DNA of 36,940 nucleotides from assembly GCA_030650875.1 (NCBI GenBank), contig JAUSDK010000037.1:1-36940 (forward strand). Reading direction: 5' to 3'. Below, one piece after another: positions 14,840 through 23,969 of the stretch (its first letter is position 1; every line of letters begins with the position of its first letter). A program made the translations under genes and the position numbers. The notes below the pieces were generated by a model. It was not told the origin of the DNA. It was given only the letters and a program-made list of their open reading frames with translations, and did not search any database. The DNA comes from Polaromonas sp. (GTDB taxonomy: Bacteria > Pseudomonadota > Gammaproteobacteria > Burkholderiales > Burkholderiaceae_C).

Positions 14840-15244
14840 CTAGCGATTGAGCCAGGTGATGCTGAGCTGCAGCACCGTGGCAAACGCCACCCACAGCAGG
14901 TAGGGAATGTTCACATACGCCACCCAGCGCGTGCGGCGCCAGATGGCGGCCAGGGCCCAGACCAGCGTGCCCAGCACCAGCAAAATATCGGCGCTGGCCA
15001 GCAGGTTGTTCTTCAGGCCGAACTGGATCGGCGTGTAGGCCGCGTTGAACACCAGGTTCAAAATAAAGGGCAGCAGCAGCCCAAATGGCAAGCGCCGCTT
15101 CAGATACTGCACCAGCACATAGCCAAAGCTGATGGCGATGATGACGTAGAGCACGCTCCAGACCGGGCCAAACAGGAACGCGGGCGGTGCAAAAAAAGGT
15201 TTGGTGAGTTGCGCGTACCACTGGGCGCTGCTGGTGCTGTCCAT
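14840..15244 (-). CDS. TspO/MBR family membrane protein
   Basis: 134 residues from ATG 15244 (MDSTSSAQWYAQLTKPFFAPP). The TspO signatures are clear: WYxxLxKPxFxPPxxxFGPVWSVLY, then FxLNLVFNAAYTPIQFG and a final helix (IPYLLWVAFATVLQLSI). TspO proteins are five-helix membrane proteins that bind porphyrins and steroids and act as stress or oxygen-dependent regulators. From this start only four helices are present. The same frame continues upstream to ATGs at 15277 and 15400 and a GTG at 15457, and a hydrophobic stretch (FGGFAGVLALASYL) there could be helix 1, though with an unusually long, Cys-containing linker. The start is therefore uncertain; the family is not. Confidence 0.82.
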   Translation of the reverse strand: MDSTSSAQWYAQLTKPFFAPPAFLFGPVWSVLYVIIAISFGYVLVQYLKRRLPFGLLLPFILNLVFNAAYTPIQFGLKNNLLASADILLVLGTLVWALAAIWRRTRWVAYVNIPYLLWVAFATVLQLSITWLNR

Positions 15245-15500
15245 GAATTTTTCCAGGTAAGTTGTTTTATGCGGCATGGAGTCCTGTGCAGGAATCACCG
15301 TACTGATTTTGTAGCACAGGGCACACGCCGGTCTGGCACCCGTCCGGCTGGAGCCAAGGTAGGACGCCAGTGCCAAAACGCCTGCAAAGCCCCCGAACAT
15401 CCAGAATCTCAATTGGTGCGTACTTTTTTGTAAGCACTTGCGGCATGATGACGACACAACATGTTACGAGCCCTTTAAACCGACGCCGGGAGGCCTCCAG

Positions 15501-15956
15501 ATGACACCTGCTTCGCATTTCCTGATGCCATCGCTGGCAAGGCTGCTGGCCGCGCTCGTGGCCGCCGTGATGCTGCTGGCGCCCGCCCACGCCGCCACGC
15601 TTTCAGCAGCCGACGAAAAAAGCGTGCATGCCGTGGTGCAAGGCCAGCTCACGGCGCTGGCCAGGGATGACGCCAGCAAGGCGTTTTCTTATGCCGCCCC
15701 CAATGTGCGCCAGGCCGTAGGCACGGCAGCCGGCTTCATGGCCCTGGTGCGGCGCAGCTACCCGGCGATCTACCGCCCCGCTTCGGTTGCTTTTTTAAGG
15801 CCCGAAAGCAAGGACGGCCAGGTGATTCAGCGGGTGCAGATGCGGGACGAACGCGGTGACGAGTGGCTGGCCACTTACAGCCTGCAGCGGCAAAAAGACA
15901 AGGCGTGGCGCATCACCGGCTGCCTGGTGGTGCGCAACAAGGGGCGCATGGCCTGA
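15501..15956 (+). CDS. Exported DUF4864-type protein
   Basis: 151 residues from ATG 15501, with GGGAGG just upstream. The N-terminus is a signal peptide (LARLLAALVAAVMLLAPAHA, cleavage before ATLS). The mature part, with DEKSVHAVVQGQLTALARDDASKAFSYAAPNVR and a C-terminal WRITGCLVVRNKGR, has the NTF2-like pattern of DUF4864. These are exported proteins of unknown role. The upstream 256 bp separate it from tspO, which is divergent. norR ends on the other strand 63 bp downstream. Confidence 0.78.
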   Translation: MTPASHFLMPSLARLLAALVAAVMLLAPAHAATLSAADEKSVHAVVQGQLTALARDDASKAFSYAAPNVRQAVGTAAGFMALVRRSYPAIYRPASVAFLRPESKDGQVIQRVQMRDERGDEWLATYSLQRQKDKAWRITGCLVVRNKGRMA

Positions 15957-16019
15957 GGGCACGGCCTTTTTTCTGCGCTTTCAGTCGCCATGACGACCCC
16001 AAACGCCCGCGCCCGCTTT

Positions 16020-17597
16020 TCAGGCGTCAACCCCGCGCCGGGCGCTCAAGCCCAGCCTTTTTGCCAGCCTGACCAGATTGGCGCGGTGCAAGCCCAGTTC
16101 CCGCGCGGCCGACGCCCAGTTGCCATGGTGCCGCGCCAGACTCGCTTCAATGCGCTGGCGCTGGTGCGCCTCCATGGACGTGCGCAAATCCAGGGCGGGC
16201 GCCGCCGCGGTCTCTTCGCTGGCGGCGGGGGCTGGCGCGGCGGCCCTGGGCGGCGGCTGCAAATCAAGATGCGCTGCCGTCAGGCTCACGATGCGGGGCC
16301 GCTTGGCCAGCCCGGTCAGGGCTTTGAGCGCGCTGCGGCCCACCAGGTGCTCGAGTTCGCGCACGTTGCCAGGCCAGTCGTGGGCCAGCAGGGCGGCCTG
16401 CGCACCGGCACCGAGGCGCAAGCCGCCCAAGCCCAGGCGGGACCGGTTTTGCTCCAGAAAATAGCCGGCCAGCATCAGCACGTCATGGCCGCGCTCGCGC
16501 AGCGGCGGCACCACCAGCGGGTAGACACTGAGCCGGTGGTAAAAGTCAGCGCGAAAGCGTCCGGCGCGCACCTCCTGGGCCAGGTCGCGGTTGGTGGCGG
16601 CAATCACCCGCACATCGACCTGGTGCTCGCGGTCAGAACCCAGCCGCTGCAGTTGCCCGCCCTGCAGCACGCGCAGCAGCTTGGCCTGCACCGCCAGAGA
16701 CAGCTCGCCCACTTCATCCAGAAACAACGTGCCGCCGTCGGCCAGTTCGAACTTGCCGCGCCGGTCCGCCACGGCCCCGGAAAACGCGCCGCGCACATGG
16801 CCAAACAGCTCGCTTTCCACCAGCGTTTCAGGCAGTGCCGCGCAGTTCAGGCTGACCAGCGGGCGCGCGGCGCGGGGCGACGCGGCGTGTAGCGCCTGGG
16901 CCACCAGCTCCTTGCCAACGCCGGTTTCACCCAGCAGCAGCACGGTGAGCGCGCTGCTGCCCACCACGGCGATTTCTTCCAGCAAGCGCTGGTGCGCGGT
17001 ACTGTGGCCCATCAGCGTGGGCGGCGCGGTTTTTTCAGCCACCAGCGCGCGGTAGCTGTCGGCGCGCTGGCGCTCGTCTTCCACCCGCAGCGCCAGGCCT
17101 TCCATGCGCTGCACCACGCTGACGGTGGCGGCGGCCAGGCTGGCAAAGGCCTGCAGGTCGCCCAGGTCCACAGCCGACAGCCGCTCCTTGCCCAGCGCGT
17201 CCAGCGTGAGCAGGCCCCACGGCTGTTCACCGACCTGCACCGGGCAGCCCATGCAGTCATGCACTTCCAGTTGCCCTTGCAGGCCCTCGACCAGGCCGTC
17301 ATACGGGTCGGGCAGCGCGCTGTCGGCCGGAAAGCGCGTGGGACCGTCGGCCGCCAGCAGCAGCTTGAAGCGCGGATGCTCGTCCACCTTGAAGCGCCGG
17401 CCCAGCGTGTCGCGGCTCAGGCCGTCCACGGCCAGCGGCACCAGCCAGCCACCGTCCAGCCGCAGCAGCGCGGCCGCATCACAGGGCAGCAAGGCCCGCA
17501 CGGCTTCCAGCAGCCGGCGGTAGCGCTCGCCGTCGGGCAACTCGCGGGCCAGGTCATCGACCAGTGGCACCAGCGCCTGCAGCATTGGCTTTGTCAT
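16020..17597 (-). CDS. norR: Nitric-oxide-responsive sigma-54 activator NorR
   Basis: 525 residues from ATG 17597 (a TTG three bases earlier is also in frame); AAGGAG lies upstream. Domains: N-terminal GAF (about 20-165), AAA+ activator (about 190-430), C-terminal Fis-type helix-turn-helix (LARHHGNWASAARELGLHRANLVRL). In E. coli NorR the NO-sensing iron is bound by Arg75, Asp96, Asp99, His111, Cys113 and Asp131; the equivalents here, Arg76, Asp97, Asp100, His113, Cys115 and Asp133, are all present. The AAA+ domain has Walker A GETGVGKE, the sigma-54 contact loop GAFSGA and Walker B GTLFLDE. It should activate the divergent hmp gene with sigma-54 when NO binds. Confidence 0.93.
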   Translation of the reverse strand: MTKPMLQALVPLVDDLARELPDGERYRRLLEAVRALLPCDAAALLRLDGGWLVPLAVDGLSRDTLGRRFKVDEHPRFKLLLAADGPTRFPADSALPDPYDGLVEGLQGQLEVHDCMGCPVQVGEQPWGLLTLDALGKERLSAVDLGDLQAFASLAAATVSVVQRMEGLALRVEDERQRADSYRALVAEKTAPPTLMGHSTAHQRLLEEIAVVGSSALTVLLLGETGVGKELVAQALHAASPRAARPLVSLNCAALPETLVESELFGHVRGAFSGAVADRRGKFELADGGTLFLDEVGELSLAVQAKLLRVLQGGQLQRLGSDREHQVDVRVIAATNRDLAQEVRAGRFRADFYHRLSVYPLVVPPLRERGHDVLMLAGYFLEQNRSRLGLGGLRLGAGAQAALLAHDWPGNVRELEHLVGRSALKALTGLAKRPRIVSLTAAHLDLQPPPRAAAPAPAASEETAAAPALDLRTSMEAHQRQRIEASLARHHGNWASAARELGLHRANLVRLAKRLGLSARRGVDA

Positions 17598-17617
17598 CAA
17601 ATAGACTCCTTAAAGAA

Positions 17618-17651
17618 TCAAAAAGACTACTTACTACAAGTATCTTTTTGA
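17618..17651. promoter_or_regulatory. 34-bp dyad in the norR-hmp gap, candidate enhancer
   Basis: TCAAAAAGACTACTT at 17618-17632 and AAGTATCTTTTTGA at 17638-17651 form an inverted repeat with one base inserted in the left arm. Its centre lies roughly 96 bp before the start point predicted from the sigma-54-like promoter, a normal enhancer distance. It does not contain the GT-N7-AC pattern of E. coli NorR sites, so the bound protein is open. Confidence 0.55.
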
Positions 17652-17681
17652 CTCTATTATTTTCCATATTTTGATAAGCAG

Positions 17682-17695
17682 TTGATTTATATCAA
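17682..17695. promoter_or_regulatory. FNR/ANR/DNR-type box upstream of hmp
   Basis: TTGATTTATATCAA is a perfect match to the TTGAT-N4-ATCAA consensus of the FNR/DNR branch of Crp-family regulators. Its centre is about 42 bp upstream of the start point estimated near 17731, the class II activator position. It suggests oxygen- or NO-dependent control by an FNR or DNR protein not encoded in this window. Confidence 0.75.
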
Positions 17696-17704
17696 TGTTT
17701 TTTT

Positions 17705-17720
17705 TGGCACGGTTATTGAA
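17705..17720 (+). promoter_or_regulatory. Sigma-54-like -24/-12 promoter of hmp
   Basis: TGGCACGGTTATTGAA matches the consensus TGGCACG-N4-TTGCW except for A in place of C in the -12 element. It lies 72 bp before the hmp ATG and points toward it. A sigma-54 promoter here is expected from the adjacent norR gene. Confidence 0.72.
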
Positions 17721-17792
17721 TAAGGAGTCGGACCCGGCCATGGGTCCTGCTTCGCAACCGGCGCAGCAACCCGGCCACCTTCTGGAGAATTC

Positions 17793-18974
17793 ATGCTGAC
17801 CCCCGAACAACGCGCCATCGTCAAATCCACCGTGCCTCTGCTGGAGAGCGGCGGCGAAGCGCTGACCACGCACTTCTACAACATCATGCTGGCCGAACAC
17901 CCCGAGGTGCGGCCCTTCTTCAACCAGGCACACCAGGCCAGCGGCGACCAGCCGCGCGCGCTGGCCAACGGCGTGCTGATGTACGCCCGCAACATTGACA
18001 AGCTGGAGCAGCTCGGCGGGCTGGTGTCGCAAATTGTCAGCAAGCATGTGTCGCTGCAGATTGACCCGGCCCACTACCCCGTCGTGGGCGCGTGCCTGCT
18101 GCGCGCCATTCGCGAAGTACTGGGCGCCGACATTGCCACCGACGCCGTGATTGCGGCCTGGGCTGCGGCCTACCAGCAGCTGGCTGACATCCTGATCGGC
18201 GCCGAAGAAAAGGTCTACGCCGACGTGGCCGCAGCACCCGGCGGCTGGCGCGGCGGGCGGGCCTTTCGGGTGGCGCGCAAGGCGGCCGAAAGCGCCGAGA
18301 TCACGTCTTTTTACCTCGAACCCCAGGACGGCGGCGCGCTGGCCAGCTTTGCGCCCGGCCAGTACATCGGCCTGCGCCTGGTGGTCAACGGGCAGGAAAT
18401 CCGCCGCAGCTATTCGCTGTCGGCCGCGCCCAACGGCCGCGATTACCGCATCAGCGTCAAGCGCGAAGCGGGCGGTGTCGCATCCAACTACCTGCATGAC
18501 GCCGTGCATGAAGGCGACCTGCTGGAACTGTCGCCGCCAGCGGGCGACTTTGTGCTGGCCGATGGCGACAAGCCGGTGGTGCTGATCAGTGGCGGCGTGG
18601 GCATCACGCCGACACTGGCGATGCTGGACGCGGCCCTGCAGGGCACACGGCCGGTGCACTTTATTCACTTTGCGCGTAACCGCGACGCGCACGCGTTTCG
18701 CGATGCCATTGACGCGCGCAACACCCGGCACGCGCAGCTCAAGCGCTTTTACGTCTATGACGAGCACGCCGACGAAGCGGGTGCGCCGCACGCCACCGGC
18801 CGGCTCAGCAGCGCGCAACTGGCCGCCTGGCTGCCGGCGTCACGCGATGTGGATGCGTATTTCCTGGGCCCCAAGCCCTTCATGCGCCAGGTCAAGAAGC
18901 AACTGCGCGAACTGGGCGTGCCCGAAGCCCAGACCCGCTACGAGTTCTTTGGGCCGGCCAGCGCGCTGGAGTAA
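17793..18974 (+). CDS. hmp: Flavohemoglobin, nitric oxide dioxygenase
   Basis: 393 residues, preceded by CTGGAGA. It oxidises NO to nitrate with O2 and NAD(P)H in the cytoplasm. Globin domain at 1-140: distal Tyr29, Leu57, proximal His85 in SKHVSL. FAD domain: RSYSLS near 205. NAD domain: SGGVGITPTLAML near 270 and a C-terminal FGPASAL (FGP motif). All three parts are complete. Divergent from norR, with an FNR-type box, a sigma-54-like promoter and a dyad between, so NO-induced expression is expected. A small hairpin (GGGC/GCCC at about 18976-18987) lies in the 18-bp gap to the convergent DUF1993 gene. Confidence 0.95.
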   Translation: MLTPEQRAIVKSTVPLLESGGEALTTHFYNIMLAEHPEVRPFFNQAHQASGDQPRALANGVLMYARNIDKLEQLGGLVSQIVSKHVSLQIDPAHYPVVGACLLRAIREVLGADIATDAVIAAWAAAYQQLADILIGAEEKVYADVAAAPGGWRGGRAFRVARKAAESAEITSFYLEPQDGGALASFAPGQYIGLRLVVNGQEIRRSYSLSAAPNGRDYRISVKREAGGVASNYLHDAVHEGDLLELSPPAGDFVLADGDKPVVLISGGVGITPTLAMLDAALQGTRPVHFIHFARNRDAHAFRDAIDARNTRHAQLKRFYVYDEHADEAGAPHATGRLSSAQLAAWLPASRDVDAYFLGPKPFMRQVKKQLRELGVPEAQTRYEFFGPASALE

Positions 18975-18992
18975 CGGGCAAAGGCCCGGCCT

Positions 18993-19502
18993 TCAGTACG
19001 CGCCGATGTAGTCTTTCTTGCCCACGTCCACGCCGTTGTGGCGCAAGATGGAATACGCCGTGGTGGTGTGAAAGAAGAAATGCGGCAGGCCGTAGTTGAG
19101 CAGGTAGGACTGGCCGGTGAAGCGCTTTTCCTTGGGCGTGCCGGCCTGGCTGACGATCTCGCGCGCGGCTGCGCCTTCAAACTGGGCCGGATCCAGCCCT
19201 TCGACAAAGGCCAGTACGGTGGCAATGCGCGCCTGCAGGTCGGCAAAGGTCTTCTCGTTGTCGTCCAGCTTGGGCACTTCCACGCCGGCCAGACGGGCTG
19301 CCACGCTTTTGGCAAAGTCGGTGGCGACCTGCACCTGGCGCAGCAGCGGGAACATGTCAGGAAACAGGCGGGCCTGCAGCAGCGCGTTGGGGTCTATTTT
19401 TTTGGCGTCAGCGTGGGCCTGGGCTTTGCCCAGCACCTCGCTGAGGCCGCCCAGCATTTGCTTGAAAACAGGAATCGAGGCGGTGTGGATGGCGTTGTTC
19501 AT
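18993..19502 (-). CDS. DUF1993 family protein
   Basis: 169 residues from ATG 19502 (MNNAIHTASIPVFKQMLGGL). The DinB-like four-helix bundle pattern of DUF1993 is clear: an N-terminal helix with PVFKQML, LLQARLFPDMFPLLRQVQVATDFAKSVAARLAG in the middle, and NYGLPHFFFHTTTAYSILRHNGV at the end, where His residues could bind metal. Such proteins are common in proteobacteria and have no established function. No signal peptide. It is downstream of modE on the same strand, 97 bp after its stop, and may be separately transcribed. Confidence 0.85.
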   Translation of the reverse strand: MNNAIHTASIPVFKQMLGGLSEVLGKAQAHADAKKIDPNALLQARLFPDMFPLLRQVQVATDFAKSVAARLAGVEVPKLDDNEKTFADLQARIATVLAFVEGLDPAQFEGAAAREIVSQAGTPKEKRFTGQSYLLNYGLPHFFFHTTTAYSILRHNGVDVGKKDYIGAY

Positions 19503-19599
19503 TTTGTCTTTCGAGGGTGTCATGAAGGATTGCAGCGCGGGCTGCCAGCAGGCTGTGGATTCTCGCCGGATTCCGGGGCTGATGCTTTGCGTGCCTGCA

Positions 19600-20367
19600 T
19601 CAGCCCGGCAACGCCACCACCACCGCGGCCTCATCGACATAGGCAAGCGCCGGGCTGCGCGCCTTCACCCCACTGGCCGGCCCCACGAAACCCACCAACT
19701 GCAGGCCGCTGCCCAGCGCCAGTGACGCTTCGCCGCCAGCGGCGGCGCGCGCGCACCGCGTGACATGCCCCTGGAGCCGGTTGCGCCCCTGAACCGGCTC
19801 GCCGGCGCGCACAACATCCACCGCCGTGGCTTTGCACAGGGCCAGCACAGCCTGGCCCGGCTGCAGGGCCAGCAACTCGGCGCTTTCGCGGGTGATGCGC
19901 GAAAACAGGGCGCTCCCATCGGCCAAAGCCAGTTCCACCCGCATGGCCTGCCCGTGCGACCTGAGGGCCGCCACGGTGCAGGGCAACTGGTTGCGCATGC
20001 TGGTGCGCAGCCCCAGCGCGGCAAAACGGGTCACGCCTGCCAACGCACCGGCCGGCCGGCAGTCGAGCCGGGCCAACACCTGCGCCCTGGCGTGAGCCAG
20101 CCATTGCGCGGCCTGCAACAGTTGCCGGCCCGCTGGCGTCAGTTGTGCACCGCCGCCGCCAGCACCGCCCACCGTGCGCTCCAGCAGCGCAGTGCCCGCC
20201 AGATTGCTCAGGGTGTCGATGGCCTGCCATGCCGCCTTGTAGCTCACACCAGCGCCGCGCGCGGCCTCGGAAATGGAGCCTGCCTCGCCGATGCGCCGCA
20301 GGATGTCCAGCCGTTTGTCGGCCACCTCGTAGCCCAGCGCATTGGTCAGTTGTGGTGTGGGTTTCAT
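19600..20367 (-). CDS. modE: Molybdate-responsive regulator ModE
   Basis: 255 residues, close to the 262 of E. coli ModE. The N-terminal winged helix-turn-helix (RLDILRRIGEAGSISEAARGAGVSYKAAWQAID at about 19-51) is followed by two molybdate-binding Mop/TOBE repeats in the second half (ATAVDVV and GLRTSMRNQLPCTVAAL type segments). Molybdate-bound ModE dimers repress molybdate uptake genes. modABC lies divergent with an 83-bp gap containing a candidate ModE operator, which confirms the pairing. The glycine run GGAGGGG at about 66-73 lies in the wing and is longer than usual. Confidence 0.9.
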   Translation of the reverse strand: MKPTPQLTNALGYEVADKRLDILRRIGEAGSISEAARGAGVSYKAAWQAIDTLSNLAGTALLERTVGGAGGGGAQLTPAGRQLLQAAQWLAHARAQVLARLDCRPAGALAGVTRFAALGLRTSMRNQLPCTVAALRSHGQAMRVELALADGSALFSRITRESAELLALQPGQAVLALCKATAVDVVRAGEPVQGRNRLQGHVTRCARAAAGGEASLALGSGLQLVGFVGPASGVKARSPALAYVDEAAVVVALPG

Positions 20368-20413
20368 CGTGCGCCTATTGTGTCGCCAGAACCTGTAAAA
20401 AGGGTCCCAAGGC

Positions 20414-20419
20414 TATACT
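20414..20419 (+). promoter_or_regulatory. Candidate -10 box of modABC
   Basis: TATACT lies 31 bp before the modA start codon and immediately upstream of the ModE-type dyad. No good -35 box is visible at the right spacing, so activation or a weak promoter is likely. Confidence 0.4.
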
Positions 20420-20420
20420 T

Positions 20421-21906
<1,486 letters not shown>

Positions 21907-21910
<4 letters not shown>

Positions 21911-22992
21911 GCGGCACGGACAACGTCATCCGCTTGACCCAGGCGCGGCCCGACTTCACGCTGGAAGTGGACTTGCGGCTGCCGGCACGCGGCATCACGG
22001 TGCTGTTTGGCGCCTCGGGCTCCGGCAAGACCACGCTGCTGCGCTGCGTGGCGGGGCTGGAGCGACCGCACCACGCACAGATCAAAATTGCCGATGCGGT
22101 CTGGCAAGACGACGCGCAACAGGTTTTTTTGCCGCCCTGGCGCCGACCGCTGGGCTACGTGTTTCAGGAAGCCAGCCTTTTTGACCACCTCGATGTGCAG
22201 GGCAACCTGGAATACGGCCTGCGCCGCGCGGGCCTGGGCAGGCAGCCGGCGACGCTGGACGCGGCCATAGAACTGCTGGGCATCGGGCCGCTGCGCAAGC
22301 GCCGCAGCCATCAACTGTCGGGCGGTGAACGCCAGCGCATCGCCATTGCCCGCGCGCTGGCCATGCAGCCAAAGTTGCTGCTGCTGGATGAGCCGCTGGC
22401 CTCGCTGGACCACGCGCGCCGCCAGGACATCCTGCCCTGGCTGGAGCGGCTGCGCGACGAAATCCACATCCCCATGCTCTACGTCACCCATGCGGCGGAC
22501 GAGGTCGCGCGGCTGGCCGACACGCTGGTGGTGCTTGCGCGCGGACAAGTGACTGCCGCCGGACCAGCGGCCCAGGTGCTGGCAGGCATTGAAACCCCCG
22601 TGGTGCTCGGTGAAGACATGGGCGCCCTGCTGGAGGGGACGGTGCAGGAGCGCGACGCGCAATGGCATCTGGCCAGGGTGCAGTTTGCGGGCGGCAGCCT
22701 GTGGCTGCGCGACAGTGGCGTAGCGCTTGGCCGGCGGGTTCGCCTGCGGGTGCTGGCGCGCGATGTCAGCGTGAGCACCGAGGCCCCGCAGCACACCAGC
22801 ATCCAGAACCTTTTGCCCTGCATGGTCGAGTCGGTCGCGCCCGACGCCCATCCCTCACAGGCCTTGCTGCGGCTGGCTTGCGGCGAGACCGTTTTGCTGG
22901 CGCGCATCACCGCGCGCGCCGTCGATGCGCTCCAGTTGCTGCCTGGCAAACCGGTGTGGGCGCAGGTGAAGTCGGTGGCCCTGGTTGAATGA
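21907..22992 (+). CDS. modC: Molybdate ABC transporter ATP-binding protein
   Basis: 361 residues from GTG 21907, overlapping the modB stop. Walker [10 protein letters not shown]-loop VFQEASLF, signature LSGGERQR, Walker [13 protein letters not shown] and H-loop VTHAADEV are all intact. A C-terminal Mop/TOBE domain from about residue 290 ([14 protein letters not shown], then [17 protein letters not shown]) is typical of ModC and may sense molybdate. It powers uptake by ModAB at the inner membrane. The convergent dusC stops 8 bp beyond. Confidence 0.94.
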
Positions 22993-22999
22993 CCAAGGG

Positions 23000-23956
23000 C
23001 TAAGGCGCCGCCATGCCGGCCAGCCAGGCGTCTATCAGGACCGGGTCGTTGACGCCCTTGAGCTGCTGGTAGGCGGTTTCAGCCTCGGGAAAACGGCGGC
23101 GCAAAAAATTGAGCCACTGCTTGAGCCGTCCGGGCCGAGAGCGCGCATCGAGCCGGGTACACACCAAAAACCAGAATTGCGCCAGCAGCGGCACCAGCGC
23201 GGGCCAGCCGATGGGCGCAGCACCCCTGGACGCCTGCAGGTCGGCCTTGATGGCCTGCGCCAGCCCCGGATCGCTGACGGCGCCGCGCCCCAGCATCAGC
23301 ATGCTGCAGCCCGATGCTTCGCGGCAGCGGCGCGCGTCATCGACGGTCCAGATTTCGCCGTTGGCCACCACCGGAATCCGCACCGCCGCGCGAATGTCGG
23401 CAATGCGCTCCCAGTAGGCCGGCGGCCGGTAGGCCTGCGCCTTGGTGCGGGCGTGCACCACCAGCTCTTCGGCGCCGCTCTCGGCCATGGCCAGCGCGCA
23501 CTCGACCGCGCGCGCATCGTCGTGGTAGCCCAGCCGCATCTTGGCCGACACCGGCACATGGGCGGGCACGCTGCGGCGCACCGCCGACACGATGGCGGCA
23601 ATGGTTTCAGGCTGCTCCAGCAGCGCGGCACCGCCGCCATGGCGGTTCACTATTTTTGCCGGGCAGCCAAAGTTCAGGTCAATGCCGGCCGGGCCCAGGC
23701 TGGCCAACAGTGCCGCGTTGTCGGCCATGCAGGACGGGTCCGAGCCCAGTAGCTGGGCCCGCACCGGCACGCCGGCCAGCGTGCGGCCGCCGTTGTGCAG
23801 TTCAGGCACGATGCGGGTGAACACGCGCTCGGGCAGCAGCTGGTCGGTGATGCGGATGAATTCAGACACGCAGCGGTCAATGCCGCCGGCCCGCGTCAGG
23901 ATGTCGCGCAGCACGAAGTCCAGCAGCCCTTCCATGGGCGCGAGCAAGATCGTCAC
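23000..23956 (-). CDS. dusC: tRNA-dihydrouridine(16) synthase
   Basis: 318 residues. The GTG at 23956 gives MTILLAPMEGLLDFVLRDILT, the expected Dus N-terminus. FMN-dependent TIM-barrel enzyme that reduces uridine to dihydrouridine in tRNA. The catalytic Cys is in LNFGCPAKIVNRHGGGAALL, and phosphate-binding VVANGEIWTV and SGCSMLMLGRGAV segments follow. The opening LLAPMEGLLDFVLRDILTRAG and the ISEFIRIT-like section point to the DusC subfamily (U16 in E. coli). It begins 13 bp after the methyltransferase gene on the same strand, so both are probably in one transcript. Confidence 0.92.
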   Translation of the reverse strand: MTILLAPMEGLLDFVLRDILTRAGGIDRCVSEFIRITDQLLPERVFTRIVPELHNGGRTLAGVPVRAQLLGSDPSCMADNAALLASLGPAGIDLNFGCPAKIVNRHGGGAALLEQPETIAAIVSAVRRSVPAHVPVSAKMRLGYHDDARAVECALAMAESGAEELVVHARTKAQAYRPPAYWERIADIRAAVRIPVVANGEIWTVDDARRCREASGCSMLMLGRGAVSDPGLAQAIKADLQASRGAAPIGWPALVPLLAQFWFLVCTRLDARSRPGRLKQWLNFLRRRFPEAETAYQQLKGVNDPVLIDAWLAGMAAP

Positions 23957-23969
23957 GGCCGGGAAAGGA

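Noticed and set aside
17598-17704. Classical E. coli-type NorR sites (GT-N7-AC)
   Set aside because: I read through the gap on both strands and found GT and AC only at other spacings.
18975-18992. GGGC/GCCC hairpin between hmp and the DUF1993 gene as a bidirectional terminator
   Set aside because: The stem is only four base pairs and no T-run follows on either strand.
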